Position numbers and translations under genes: made by a program. The notes under the pieces are model-generated. The model saw only the letters and a list, made by a program, of their open reading frames with translations, was not told the origin of the DNA and made no database searches. 64,000 nt of DNA from DATLGB01 sp038232275 (GTDB lineage Bacteria; Actinomycetota; Thermoleophilia; Solirubrobacterales; Solirubrobacteraceae): assembly GCA_038232275.1 (NCBI GenBank), contig JBBSIC010000005.1, positions 25,185-89,184 on the forward strand. The letters are read 5' to 3'. This document shows, one piece after another, positions 15,837-24,780 of the stretch. Each line of letters opens with the position of its first letter. The stretch's first letter is position 1.

Positions 15837-18800
15837 ATGGCAGTTGACACGACCGTTTCAGTGGTCATGCCCGCGATGGGCGATTCGGTCTCGGAAGGGA
15901 CCGTCCTCGAGTGGCTCAAGGCCGAGGGGGACACCGTCAGCGCCGACGAGGCGCTGGTCGAGATCTCGACCGACAAGGTCGACGCCGAAGTGCCCTCCCC
16001 GGCCGGCGGGATGATCGTCAAGATCCACGCCCGCACGGGCGACACGGTCGCCGTCGGCGACGTGCTCTGCGAGATCGGCGGCGGCGAGGCCGGCAACGGC
16101 GCCGCGCCGGCCGCGCCCGCGGTCGGGGAGCAGGAGATCGACATCATCGTCCCCGCGATGGGCGAGTCGGTCTCCGAGGGCGTCATCCTCGAGTGGCTCA
16201 AGCAGGCCGGCGACGGCGTCGCCGAGGACGAGGGGATCGTCGAGGTCTCCACCGATAAGGTCGACGCGGAGCTGCCCTCCCCCGCGAGCGGCGTGATGAT
16301 CGAGACGCTGGCCGAGGTCGGGGAGACCGTGACCGTCGGCCAGATCGTGGCGCGCATGCGCGGCGAGGCCCCGGTGCCCTCCAACGGCGTCGCCGCCGCG
16401 ACCACCGAGGGCGCCCTGGCGCAGCCCGCACCGGCCGATCCGACGGGAACACGGGGGAGCGGCCCCCCAGGGGCCGCGAGGGAGCAGAGCCCCGCCACGC
16501 CGGTCGCCAAGCGGATGGCGGCGGTCGAGGGCGTCGACCTCTCTTCGATCACCGGCACGGGCCCGCACGGGCGCATCACCAAGCGCGACGTATGGGGGAG
16601 CCGCGAAGCGGCGCGGGGGCAGAGCACCCCTACCGAGGCCGCGCCCGCGGTCGCCGCCACGCCGCTGCGTGGCGGCGCCGCCACGCTGGCCCGCTACATG
16701 GACGAGTCGCGCCAGATCCCGACCGCCACGTCCCTGCGCACGATGACCGTCACGACGCTCGACGGCCGGCGCCAACAGCTCAAGGAGGCCGGGCACCGGG
16801 TCTCCTTCACCCACCTGATCGCCTACGCGATCGCCGTCGCCGCCACCGAGCAGATGCCGGTGATGGCGCGCCACTTCCTCTCGGTCGGCGGCAAGCCGCA
16901 CGTGGTCGACGACGAGGCCGTGAACCTCGGCATCGCGGTCGACGTGCAGAAAAGGGACGCCAGCCGCACGCTGATGGTCCCCGTCATACGCGACGCCGGA
17001 CGGCTGAGCTTCGAGGGCTTCCTTCACGCCTTCGCCGACCTGATCGCCCGGGCGCGCGAGAACACGCTGACCGCCGACGACCTCCAGGGCGCCAACCTCA
17101 GCCTCACCAACCCGGGCGGCCTGGGCACGGTCGCCTCCGTCCCGCGCCTGATGAACGGCCAGGGCACGATCGTCGCCACGGGCTCGATCGCCTACCCCGT
17201 CGGGCTGGGGAACATCGGCGCGCTGATCGGCGCCGAGAAGGTCATGACCATGACCTCGACCTACGACCACCGCATCATCCAGGGTGCGGAGTCGGGGCGG
17301 TTCCTGCAGACCGTCGAGGCCTACCTGCAGGGCGAGCACGGCTTCTACGAGCGGGTCTTCGGCGACCTCGGCGTCCCCCTCGGCGCGGCCCCGCAGCCGC
17401 CGGCGCCCGCCGCCGGCGCGGCGGTCGCGCGCGACGCCGTGGCACCCGCGCCATCCGGGCCGTCGCAGTCCGCGCTGGATGAGGAGCTGCTGCAGGGCGT
17501 GCAGGCCGCGACGTCGCTGATCAAGGCCCACCGCACCCACGGCCACCTCGCCGCCCGGCTGGACCCGCTCGGCTCCGAGCCCGAGGGGGACCCCGCGCTG
17601 GACCCGGACCCGCTCGGCCTCACCCCGGAGCTGATGGCGCGCATCCCGGCCAAGATCCTGCGCGTCGGCGTCCCCGGCGCGACGCTGGCCGACGCGCTCC
17701 CGCACCTGCGCGAGACCTACTGCGGCACGATCGCCTACGAGATCGAGCACCTCGCCAGCCACCGCCAGCGCGTGTGGCTGCGCAAGGCGATCGAGGCCGG
17801 CGAGTTCCGCGCGCCGCTGACCACCGAGGAGAAGAAGGCGCTGCTGGGGCGCCTGACCCAGGTGGACAGCCTCGAGCGCTTCATGCACAAGGCCTACCTG
17901 GGCCAGAAGCAGTTCTCGATCGAGGGCCTCGACATGACGGTCCCGATCCTCGACGAGCTCACCCAGCTCGCCTACTATCAGGGCGCCCGCGAGGTCGTCA
18001 TCGGCATGGCGCACCGCGGGCGCCTGAACGTCCTCGCCCACAACCTGGGCCGCGCCTACGAGACGATCTTCCGGGAGTTCGAGGGCGCCTCGTCGATCGA
18101 GGCCGTAACCACGATCCCGCAGGGCGGGACGGGCGACGTCAAGTACCACCACGGCGCCCAGGGCACCTACCAAATCGGCGACGGCTCGGTCCTCGTGCGC
18201 CTCGAGTCCAACCCGAGCCACCTCGAGTATGTGGCCCCCGTCGTCACCGGCGCCACGCGCGCGGCGCAGACCACCCGCCAGGGGCCGCGCACGCATATCG
18301 ACCACGCGGCCGCGATGCCGATCGTCCTGCACGGCGACGCCGCCTTCCCGGGCCAGGGCGTCGTGTCGGAGACGCTGAACCTGCAGGGCCTGGACGGCTA
18401 CACCGTCGGCGGCACGGTCCACCTGATCCAGAACAACCAGGTCGGCTTCACGACCGACCCGGACGAGTCGCGCTCCACCCGCTGGGCGTCAGACCTCGCC
18501 AAGGGCTTCGACGTCCCGATCATCCACGTCAACGCCGACGACGTCGCGGCCTGCATCGCCGCCGTCCGGCTGGCCTTCGCCTTCCGCCAGGAGTTCGGCC
18601 ACGACGTGCTCATCGACCTGATCGGCTACCGGCGCTGGGGGCACAACGAGACGGACGAGCCCGCCTACACCCAGCCCGAGATGGCGGTCAAGATCAAGGC
18701 CAAGACGTCCGTCCGCGAGATCTTCGCCGCGCAGCTCGTCGCCGACGGCACCGTCACCCAACAAGAGGCCGACGCCATCGGCCAGGAGCGCTGGGACCGG

Positions 18801-20108
18801 CTCTCGACCCGCCACCGCGAGCTCAAGGACGAGCTCGCCCACAGCCAGACCGAGCAGCCGACGGGCGGCTACCAGCTCGACCGCACGCAGTCGCCGGAGG
18901 TCAAGACCGCGGTCTCGGCCGAGCGCCTGCTCCAGCTCAACGCCGACCTGCTGCGGGTCCCAGAGGGCTTCACGATGCACCCCAAGCTGCAGCGCCAGCT
19001 CGAAAGGCGGCGCGAGGTCGCCGAGACCGGCCGCGGCATCGACTGGGCCCACGCCGAGGCGCTCGCGTACGCGTCGCTTCTGAGCGAGGGCACGCCGATC
19101 CGCCTGACCGGCCAGGACGTCGAGCGCGGCACGTTCTCCCAGCGCCACCTCGTCTTTCACGACACCAAGACCGGCTACCGCGCCTCGCCGATCCAGAACC
19201 TGCCGGGCGCGCTCGCGCCGATGGAGCTGCACAACTCGCCGCTGTCGGAGGTCGCCTGCCTGGGCTTCGAGTACGGCTACTCGATGGAGGCCCCGGAGTC
19301 GCTCGTGCTCTGGGAGGCGCAGTTCGGCGACTTCGCCAACGCCGCGCAGGTGATCATCGACCAGTTCATCATCAGCGCCCTGGCCAAATGGGGCCAGACC
19401 TCGCGCCTGACGCTGCTGCTGCCGCACGGCTACGAGGGCTCGGGGCCCGAGCACTCCTCGGCCCGCCTGGAGCGCTTTCTGCAGCTCGCCGCCGAGGGCA
19501 ACATGCGCGTCGCGAACCTCACGACGCCGGCCCAGTACTTCCACCTGCTGCGTCGCCAGGCGCGCGTGGCCAAGCAGCGCCCGCTGGTCATCGTCACGCC
19601 GAAGCAGCTGCTGCGCCTGCCGCAGGCGATGTCCCAGCTCGCGCACCTCTCAGACTCGCGCTTCTATCCAGTCCTGTCCGAGCCGCGGATCGACGAGGAC
19701 AAGGTCAAGCGCCTGGTCTTCTGCACCGGCAAGGTCTTCTACGACCTCAAGGGCCACACCACGCGCGAGGACAACCCGGGCGTGGCCATCTCCCGCGTCG
19801 AGCTGCTGTACCCGTTCCCCCAGGCCCAGATCCTGGAGGAGATCGCGCGCTACCCCAACCTGCGCGAGGTCGTGTGGGCCCAGGAGGAGCCGCGCAACAT
19901 GGGCGCGCGCGCCCACATGTCCCCGCGCATGCTGCAGATCCTGCCCGACCAGCTCGAGTTCGGCTACGTCGGCCGGCCCGAGCGCGCCAGCCCGGGCGAG
20001 GGCTACCCGGCCGCGCACACGATCGAGCAGAACCGCATCATCCGGACGGCGCTGGACCTCGACATCCCGCCGTCGGTGAACCCGGCGCGCGCGCCGGGCG
20101 AGCGCTAG
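15837..20108 (+). CDS. kgd: Fused 2-oxoglutarate dehydrogenase/decarboxylase (two lipoyl domains, E2, E1)
   Basis: A 1423-residue TCA-cycle enzyme. Lipoyl domains: about 7-82 (lipoyl Lys47 in STDKVDAEV) and about 101-175 (Lys141 in STDKVDAEL). Peripheral-subunit-binding domain about 219-254 (ATPVAKRMA..TGPHGRITKRDVW). E2 acyltransferase about 278-510, with YDHRIIQGAESG, the Gln variant known from mycobacterial Kgd instead of HxxxD. ThDP-dependent E1 about 545-1423: HRGRLNVLAHNLG, GDVKYHHGAQG, NPSHLEYV, GDAAFPGQG, NNQVGFTT, WGHNETDEP. Mycobacterial Kgd (about 1230 residues) lacks lipoyl domains; this one has a complete E2 fused to E1. Linkers at about 204-218 and 254-264 are encoded by copies of a GC-rich repeat. 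A TATCCT box at 15820-15825 lies 11 bases before the ATG. Confidence 0.94.
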   Translation: MAVDTTVSVVMPAMGDSVSEGTVLEWLKAEGDTVSADEALVEISTDKVDAEVPSPAGGMIVKIHARTGDTVAVGDVLCEIGGGEAGNGAAPAAPAVGEQEIDIIVPAMGESVSEGVILEWLKQAGDGVAEDEGIVEVSTDKVDAELPSPASGVMIETLAEVGETVTVGQIVARMRGEAPVPSNGVAAATTEGALAQPAPADPTGTRGSGPPGAAREQSPATPVAKRMAAVEGVDLSSITGTGPHGRITKRDVWGSREAARGQSTPTEAAPAVAATPLRGGAATLARYMDESRQIPTATSLRTMTVTTLDGRRQQLKEAGHRVSFTHLIAYAIAVAATEQMPVMARHFLSVGGKPHVVDDEAVNLGIAVDVQKRDASRTLMVPVIRDAGRLSFEGFLHAFADLIARARENTLTADDLQGANLSLTNPGGLGTVASVPRLMNGQGTIVATGSIAYPVGLGNIGALIGAEKVMTMTSTYDHRIIQGAESGRFLQTVEAYLQGEHGFYERVFGDLGVPLGAAPQPPAPAAGAAVARDAVAPAPSGPSQSALDEELLQGVQAATSLIKAHRTHGHLAARLDPLGSEPEGDPALDPDPLGLTPELMARIPAKILRVGVPGATLADALPHLRETYCGTIAYEIEHLASHRQRVWLRKAIEAGEFRAPLTTEEKKALLGRLTQVDSLERFMHKAYLGQKQFSIEGLDMTVPILDELTQLAYYQGAREVVIGMAHRGRLNVLAHNLGRAYETIFREFEGASSIEAVTTIPQGGTGDVKYHHGAQGTYQIGDGSVLVRLESNPSHLEYVAPVVTGATRAAQTTRQGPRTHIDHAAAMPIVLHGDAAFPGQGVVSETLNLQGLDGYTVGGTVHLIQNNQVGFTTDPDESRSTRWASDLAKGFDVPIIHVNADDVAACIAAVRLAFAFRQEFGHDVLIDLIGYRRWGHNETDEPAYTQPEMAVKIKAKTSVREIFAAQLVADGTVTQQEADAIGQERWDRLSTRHRELKDELAHSQTEQPTGGYQLDRTQSPEVKTAVSAERLLQLNADLLRVPEGFTMHPKLQRQLERRREVAETGRGIDWAHAEALAYASLLSEGTPIRLTGQDVERGTFSQRHLVFHDTKTGYRASPIQNLPGALAPMELHNSPLSEVACLGFEYGYSMEAPESLVLWEAQFGDFANAAQVIIDQFIISALAKWGQTSRLTLLLPHGYEGSGPEHSSARLERFLQLAAEGNMRVANLTTPAQYFHLLRRQARVAKQRPLVIVTPKQLLRLPQAMSQLAHLSDSRFYPVLSEPRIDEDKVKRLVFCTGKVFYDLKGHTTREDNPGVAISRVELLYPFPQAQILEEIARYPNLREVVWAQEEPRNMGARAHMSPRMLQILPDQLEFGYVGRPERASPGEGYPAAHTIEQNRIIRTALDLDIPPSVNPARAPGER
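16453..16494 (+). repeat. GC-rich repeat copy B, in frame inside kgd
   Basis: GGGGGAGC, a CCCCCC/GGGG centre, then GAGCAGAGCCCCG. It encodes the linker GSGPPGAAREQSP between the second lipoyl domain and the binding domain. It shares reading frame and pattern with copy C (GS..AAR.QS). Confidence 0.6.
16594..16633 (+). repeat. GC-rich repeat copy C, in frame inside kgd
   Basis: GGGGGAGCCGCGAAGCGG followed by CGCGGGGGCAGAGCACCCC. It encodes GSREAARGQSTP just after the peripheral-subunit-binding domain. Both kgd copies fall in flexible linkers, where insertion is tolerated. Confidence 0.6.
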
Positions 20109-20917
20109 GTGTCGTAGCCGAACCGGCGCATGTCGCTGCGCACGCGCTTGGCGAAGCCCCGCGTCTTCGGGAGATCGCCGCGGCGCTGGGCCTTGCGCAC
20201 GAGCGCATAGCCCGCCGCGCAGTGGCCGAGCGAGCACTGGTCGGCGGCGTGGGCGGCGAGCGCGCTGCGCACGATCTCCTCGAGGACGGGGCGCCTGCGG
20301 ACCTTGCGGCGGTAGTGGCGATAGACGTGCCGGAGCTCGCGGGCCTCGGTGCGCAGCGCTGGCTTGACCGACGCGTCGCGGGTGAGGTCGGAGAGCTCGC
20401 CGTCGACGAGCCGCAGGACCTTCAGCGGCTCGATGCTCGCCGCGTAGGAGCCGTAGCGGTAGGCGAAGTGGTCGTCCGCGGTGTGGAACTCGGCGAGGCC
20501 GTCGCCGTCGAAGTCCTCGAACTGGTAGCCGAAGTTGCCCCAGTCCTTCTTGATGAGCTTCGAGCCCTTGTAGAGATAGGTCAGCTCGCAGCAGTGCGCG
20601 CCGCCGGTGTAGAGATCGAAGACCGCCTCGGCGACGCCGTCGCCGTCGAGGTCGCGGGCGCTCACCGACCTCGCGAGCGCGTTGTCGTAGCCGACGGGGG
20701 AGAGAGACCGGTCGTCGGGAATCCGCTCCTCGACGATCTTCGTGCCGGCGTCGAAGACGCGCAGGACGAGGTTCGTCGGCGGCTTTCCGTGCTTGTGCGA
20801 CGCGTAGGACAGCTCGGCGCGGATCGCACCGGACTCGGCGGCCTCGGTCTTCGCCGCGGCGGCCGGCGCAGCGGCCCCCAGCAGGACGCTCGCGATCGCC
20901 AGCGCTGCGAGCCTCAC
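20105..20917 (-). CDS. Secreted protein with FG-GAP/EF-like DxDGDG motifs
   Basis: About 270 residues. The GTG start at 20917 opens a clear signal peptide (VRLAALAIASVLLGAAAPAAAAK); the frame is open further upstream but that sequence is not signal-like. The mature protein has two calcium-binding-like loops, ARDLDGDGVAEAVFDL and FEDFDGDGLAEFHTAD, as in FG-GAP or dockerin-like repeats, a Cys pair in GGAHCCEL, and a basic helical C-terminus with DQCSLGHCAAGY. The function is unknown. The stop codon overlaps the convergent kgd stop. Confidence 0.7.
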   Translation of the reverse strand: MRLAALAIASVLLGAAAPAAAAKTEAAESGAIRAELSYASHKHGKPPTNLVLRVFDAGTKIVEERIPDDRSLSPVGYDNALARSVSARDLDGDGVAEAVFDLYTGGAHCCELTYLYKGSKLIKKDWGNFGYQFEDFDGDGLAEFHTADDHFAYRYGSYAASIEPLKVLRLVDGELSDLTRDASVKPALRTEARELRHVYRHYRRKVRRRPVLEEIVRSALAAHAADQCSLGHCAAGYALVRKAQRRGDLPKTRGFAKRVRSDMRRFGYDT

Positions 20918-21093
20918 GTCGAAGCCGATGGCCGCGAGCTGCGAACGATCGCACGCGACTCGGAGGCGAGGGCGTCGTGGCGCATGCGCGCCCAAAGTTA
21001 GCCCCTCGACGGACACCGTGCGCGTGGCGTGCGCAACTCGCGCGGACCCAACGGTGTCACAGCTCTGACGTACATCTGACCTAGGGGGTCACC

Positions 21094-21828
21094 ATGCATC
21101 GGAAAACCACGCGCCGCGTGCTGGCTGCGGCTGCCTGCGTTGCCATCGGCGTGCCGTCGGTCGCCTTCGCCACCGGCGAGGGCAACCCACTGCGACTCGG
21201 CAAGCGCAACCCGTCGTCGTCGGGCTCGCAGACCGTCAACCGGGAGACCGAGATCATCGGCTCGGCCTCGACCTACACGACGCGCCAGTCCAACAAGCGC
21301 ATCGGCGACGGCGGCGGCGCGATCTACGGCTGCCGTTCCGACGGAGGCACCGAGGCGTGCCTGAGCGCCCAGAACCTGCGCACGGGGCGCGCGTTCGACT
21401 TCCGCACCACCGGGAAGGTGGGCGGCACGATCACGGTGACCGACCCGACCGCGGCGCCGCTGGCCACCAACGCGACGGGCGTCGCGACCGGCTTCAACGC
21501 CGACAAGCTCGACGGGCAGGACGGGGCCAGCCTGGCGAAGGCGGCCGACCTCGAGTTCGCCGCCGTGAAGGCCGCCGACGGCGCGCTACTCGCCAAGCGC
21601 GGCGCCGTCGCCTCGGCGCGCACGAGCGCCGCCAACGGGACGTACGCGGTGAGCTTCGACCGCGACGTCAGCGCGTGCTCGTTCACGGTCGGCGCCCAGG
21701 GGGCGACGGCCAACGGCGCCGTGGCCTTCGCCACGAGCCCGGCGGCGGGGGATCCCAAGACGGTCGTGGTCGACCAGGCCGACGACGAGGCCGACCGCGC
21801 CGACTTCCACCTCCAGGTGGTCTGCTAG
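21094..21828 (+). CDS. Secreted protein of unknown function
   Basis: A 244-residue protein with a signal peptide (MHRKTTRRVLAAAACVAIGVPSVAFA). The mature region is Gly/Ala/Asp-rich. It contains GFNADKLDGQDGASLAKA, a motif I associate with extracellular actinobacterial proteins of unknown role, and a C-terminal beta-rich domain ending FHLQVVC. A Cys pair (YGCRSDGGTEACL) may form a disulfide. The stop overlaps the convergent MarR gene. No enzyme motif is visible. Confidence 0.7.
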   Translation: MHRKTTRRVLAAAACVAIGVPSVAFATGEGNPLRLGKRNPSSSGSQTVNRETEIIGSASTYTTRQSNKRIGDGGGAIYGCRSDGGTEACLSAQNLRTGRAFDFRTTGKVGGTITVTDPTAAPLATNATGVATGFNADKLDGQDGASLAKAADLEFAAVKAADGALLAKRGAVASARTSAANGTYAVSFDRDVSACSFTVGAQGATANGAVAFATSPAAGDPKTVVVDQADDEADRADFHLQVVC

Positions 21829-22343
21829 CCGGTGGCCGGGGGCGCGGTGGCGGCCGGCGAGGAGCCGGTCGCCACCAGCCGCCCGAAGATCGAGCCGAGC
21901 AGGCCGACCTCGTCGCAGGACAGGCGCCCGAGGAAGCGCTCCTCGATGACCTCGAAAAACGTGTCCTGCGCCTCGCCGACGAGCGTCCGACCCGCGTCGG
22001 TGACCGTGGCGTGGACGACGCGCGAGTCCGTCGGGCAGGACCTGCGAGCAGCGAGCCCGCGCCCCTCGAGCGTGTCGATCACGCGTGAGACGCGGCTGAG
22101 GCTGAGCTGCGAGCGGCCCGCGAGCTCGCTCATGCGCAGGTGCGCGCCGGGCGCGTGGGCGAGGCGCGACAGCACCTCGTAGGCGCTGAGGCTGAGGCCG
22201 TGGCGCGCCGTCAGGGCGGCGTCCAGGCCGCGGGTGAGCTCGGCGTGCGCCGCGAGCAGGCCGAACCAGGCGGCCTCGCGCTCGGGCGGGAAGTACTTCA
22301 GCCCGTCCTCGGTCTTCAAGACGGTGGTCTCACCGACGGCCAT
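21825..22343 (-). CDS. MarR-family transcriptional regulator
   Basis: A 172-residue winged-helix repressor. The dimerisation helix AAHAELTRGLDAALTARHGLSLSAYEVL leads into the HTH (RMSELAGRSQLSLSRVSRVIDTLEGRGL) and the wing (RRSCPTDSRVVHATVTDAG). The start was set at the ATG at 22343 (MAVGETTVL). It is divergent from the YceI gene with a 108-base gap. MarR, YceI and FMN reductase genes commonly sit together, so it probably controls the downstream pair. Confidence 0.88.
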   Translation of the reverse strand: MAVGETTVLKTEDGLKYFPPEREAAWFGLLAAHAELTRGLDAALTARHGLSLSAYEVLSRLAHAPGAHLRMSELAGRSQLSLSRVSRVIDTLEGRGLAARRSCPTDSRVVHATVTDAGRTLVGEAQDTFFEVIEERFLGRLSCDEVGLLGSIFGRLVATGSSPAATAPPATG

Positions 22344-22451
22344 GACCGGAAGTGTACGCGCGAAGCGATGGATCTCCCTGGATGGTTGCTTGCGCACGCA
22401 CTAGATACGGTTGCCTCTGCAACCACATCTCTAACAGGAGCTTGCGCACTC

Positions 22452-23023
22452 ATGAGCCTCACCGAGCAGTCCGTCCCCACCGGCTGCTGGCAGCTGGATC
22501 CCGTCCACTCCAGGGCCGGCTTCGCCGTCCGTCATTCCGGCATCGCGACCTTCCGCGGCCACTTCACCGACGTGTCCGCGAAGCTCGCCGACGGCACGCT
22601 CACCGGCGCCGTCGACGTCGCCAGCGTCGAGGTCCCGATCGCCGAGCTCAAGGGCCACCTGCTCGCGCCGGACTTCTTCGACGCCGAGCAGCATCCGCAG
22701 ATCACCTTCTCCGCCTCCGACATCGACGTCGATACCCAAAGGACTTCGTCCTCGGGCACAGGCGGCGAGCGGGCGACGGTGCGCGGCGAGCTCACCCTGC
22801 GCGGCGTCACGAAGCCGCTCGAGGCCACCGGCACGATCGCCGGGCCGGCCACCTACCTCGACGGCAACGAGCGCATCGCCATCGCGCTGGAGACGATCGT
22901 CAACCGCACGACTTCGGCGTCAGCTGGAACGCCCCGCTCCCGAGCGGCGGCAACGCCCTCGGCGACGACGTGACGATCACGGTCGACCTCGAGCTGGTCC
23001 GCCCGGCCGCCGACCCGGTCTAG
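22452..23023 (+). pseudogene. YceI-family protein, single-base frameshift
   Basis: The YceI family forms a lipocalin-like barrel that binds isoprenoid lipids. The reading frame from ATG 22452 gives WQLDPVHSRAGFAVRHSGIATFRGHF through LRGVTKPLEATG and ALETIVNR. Homology then jumps to another frame at about 22908-22910 (DFGVSWNAPLPSGGNALGDDV, stop at 23021-23023). The sequence CGCACGACTTC lacks one base relative to an uninterrupted gene. If the base loss is real, the product ends in a shifted tail at 22973. An odd stretch TQRTSSSGTGG (22735-22765) is encoded by a small hairpin-like insertion (AGGACTTCGTCCT). No signal peptide is seen, as in many cytosolic YceI homologues. Confidence 0.8.
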
Positions 23024-23088
23024 GGGTGCCGAGGCCAGATCGTATCGAGGCCCAGTGGCCGAGGTGGGCCCCCGAGGGGGTTTCTCCG

Positions 23089-23644
23089 ATGAAGCTGCTG
23101 GGGATCGTCGGCAGCCTGCGCGCCGGCTCCTACAACGCCCAGCTCATGACGGCGGCGGCGGAGACCCTCCCCGCCGGCGTCGAGCTGGCGGTCTACGACG
23201 GCCTCCGCGGGATCCCGCCGTTCGACGAGGAGCGCGACGCGACGTCCGCACCGGAGGCCGCCGCGGCCTTCAGGCGCGCGATCGCCGAGGCGGACGGGAT
23301 CCTGCTCGCCACGCCGGAGTACAACGGGTCGATCCCCGGCCAGCTCAAGAACGCGCTCGACTGGGCGTCGGTGCCGTTCGAGCACAACGTCCTGCGCAAC
23401 AAGCCGACCGCCGTGATCGGCACGAGCACCGGCATGTTCGGCGCCGTGTGGGCCCAGGCGGAGCTGCGCAAGGTCCTCGGCCTGATCGGCGCCCGCGTGC
23501 TCGACCGCGAGACCCCGGTCCCGCTGGCGGAGATGTCCTTCGCCTCCGGCGAGCTGGACCCCCGAGCTGCTCGAGGCCGTGACCGCGACGGTCACCGACC
23601 TCGTGGCCATGGTCGGGGAGCGCGCCAAGGTCCTCGCCGCCTAG
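23089..23644 (+). pseudogene. NADPH-dependent FMN reductase, single-base frameshift near 3' end
   Basis: A flavodoxin-like quinone/FMN reductase. LLGIVGSLRAGSYNAQL (FMN phosphate loop), PEYNGSIPGQLKNALDW (family signature), and VIGTSTGMFGAVWAQAELR are all clear. At a run of five C (23559-23563) the frame shifts by +1: the homologous ending ELLEAVTATVTDLVAMVGER continues in the next frame to a TAG at 23642-23644. Without correction the frame runs on into the downstream winged-helix gene. The homopolymer context means either a sequencing error or a real young mutation. Confidence 0.8.
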
Positions 23645-23664
23645 CTCGTAGGAGAATGGATCCC

Positions 23665-24780
23665 ATGAAGGTCGGCTGGGACCAGGTGCTCGCGTGGCGC
23701 ACACGGAGGCAGCTGCTCGAGCCGCGCGGGAGTCATGCGACGCCCGAGGTGGTGCGGGCGCTCTGCGGTGTGCAGGCGCAGGTCGCGTCATCCGCAGAGC
23801 TGGCGGTGGCGGTGCGGCAGCGCGACCCGCGCCCCGGTCTGGCCGAAGAGGCGCTGATGAGCCGTCAGCTGATCAAGACGTGGGCGATGCGCGGGACGCT
23901 CCATCTGCTGGGTTCGCAGGACGCCGGTGCGTACCTTGCTCTGCTGGCCGATCTGCGGTCATGGGAGCGGCCCGGCTGGCAGCGGAGCTTCGGCGTGACG
24001 ACGAGCGACATCGCCGCGCTCGTCGATGCCGCGGGAGAGGCGCTCGCCGGCCGCGTGCTCACTCGCGACGAGCTCGTCGCCGAACTCGTCGCGCGCACCG
24101 GCAGTCGTCACCTGGAGGAGCAGCTGCGCTCCGGCTGGGGCGCGCTGCTCAAGCCGCTCGCCTGGATGGGCCACCTCTGCAACGGGCCGAGCCAGGGCAA
24201 CCGCGTGACCTTCACCCGGCCGGACACCTGGGTGGCGAACTGGCCAGGTCTCCCCGCGCCCCACGACGCCGCGCGCGTCGCGATCCGCGCCTATCTGCGC
24301 GCGTACGGTCCTGCGACCAGCGCGGCGTTCGACGGCTGGTTGACGCGGGGGATGACGAGCAAGAAGAAGCTGCGCGAATGGTTCGGCGGGCTCGACGACG
24401 AGCTGATCGAGATCGAGGTAGAGGGCGATGCCGCCTACCTGCTGGCCGAGGATGCCGACGAGCTCAACGCGACCGCGCCCACGAGCGGCGTGCGCCTGCT
24501 GCCCGGCTTCGACCAGTACATCCTCGGGCCGGGAACGGGCGACGCCCGCATCATTCCGACGGCCCGCCGCAGCCAGATCAGCAAGGCGGCCGGGTGGATC
24601 TCCCCCGTGGTCCTCTCCGGCGGTCGGGTCGTCGGCGTGTGGAACGTCGATGGCGAGGCCCTCGCGATCGGCCTGTTCGACGAGGCAGGCAAGATTGCTC
24701 CCCAGCCGCTGGAAGCCGAGGCCGAACGTCTTGCCCGGTTCCTCGGCCGCCCGCTGCGCGTGAAGCTGGAGCGTGTCTGA
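23665..24780 (+). CDS. Winged-helix DNA-binding protein (HTH_42, AlkZ/YcaQ-like)
   Basis: About 371 residues. VGWDQVLAWRTRRQLLEPRG, CGVQAQVASSAELAVAVRQR, and IKTWAMRGTLHLL match the HTH_42 family, which includes the AlkZ/YcaQ DNA glycosylases that repair interstrand crosslinks. QxQ (here VQAQV) near residue 37 corresponds to the position of the AlkZ catalytic QΦQ motif. LLPGFDQYILG near the end is another family mark. GGAG at 23651-23654 favours ATG 23665 over ATG 23656. A glycosylase role is inferred only from the family. Confidence 0.82.
   Translation: MKVGWDQVLAWRTRRQLLEPRGSHATPEVVRALCGVQAQVASSAELAVAVRQRDPRPGLAEEALMSRQLIKTWAMRGTLHLLGSQDAGAYLALLADLRSWERPGWQRSFGVTTSDIAALVDAAGEALAGRVLTRDELVAELVARTGSRHLEEQLRSGWGALLKPLAWMGHLCNGPSQGNRVTFTRPDTWVANWPGLPAPHDAARVAIRAYLRAYGPATSAAFDGWLTRGMTSKKKLREWFGGLDDELIEIEVEGDAAYLLAEDADELNATAPTSGVRLLPGFDQYILGPGTGDARIIPTARRSQISKAAGWISPVVLSGGRVVGVWNVDGEALAIGLFDEAGKIAPQPLEAEAERLARFLGRPLRVKLERV

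Noticed and set aside
15858..18422. An 854-codon frame antisense to kgd
   Set aside because: Composition is typical of an antisense shadow and no domain is recognisable; kgd motifs occupy the other strand continuously.
17774..21001. A 1075-codon plus-strand frame running through kgd and the next gene
   Set aside because: Arg/Pro-rich shadow without motifs, crossing the end of kgd into antisense sequence.
23026..24780. Apparent fusion of FMN reductase with the winged-helix protein
   Set aside because: The junction is low-complexity out-of-frame sequence produced by an extra C at 23559-23563; the true reductase end lies in another frame and stops at 23644.
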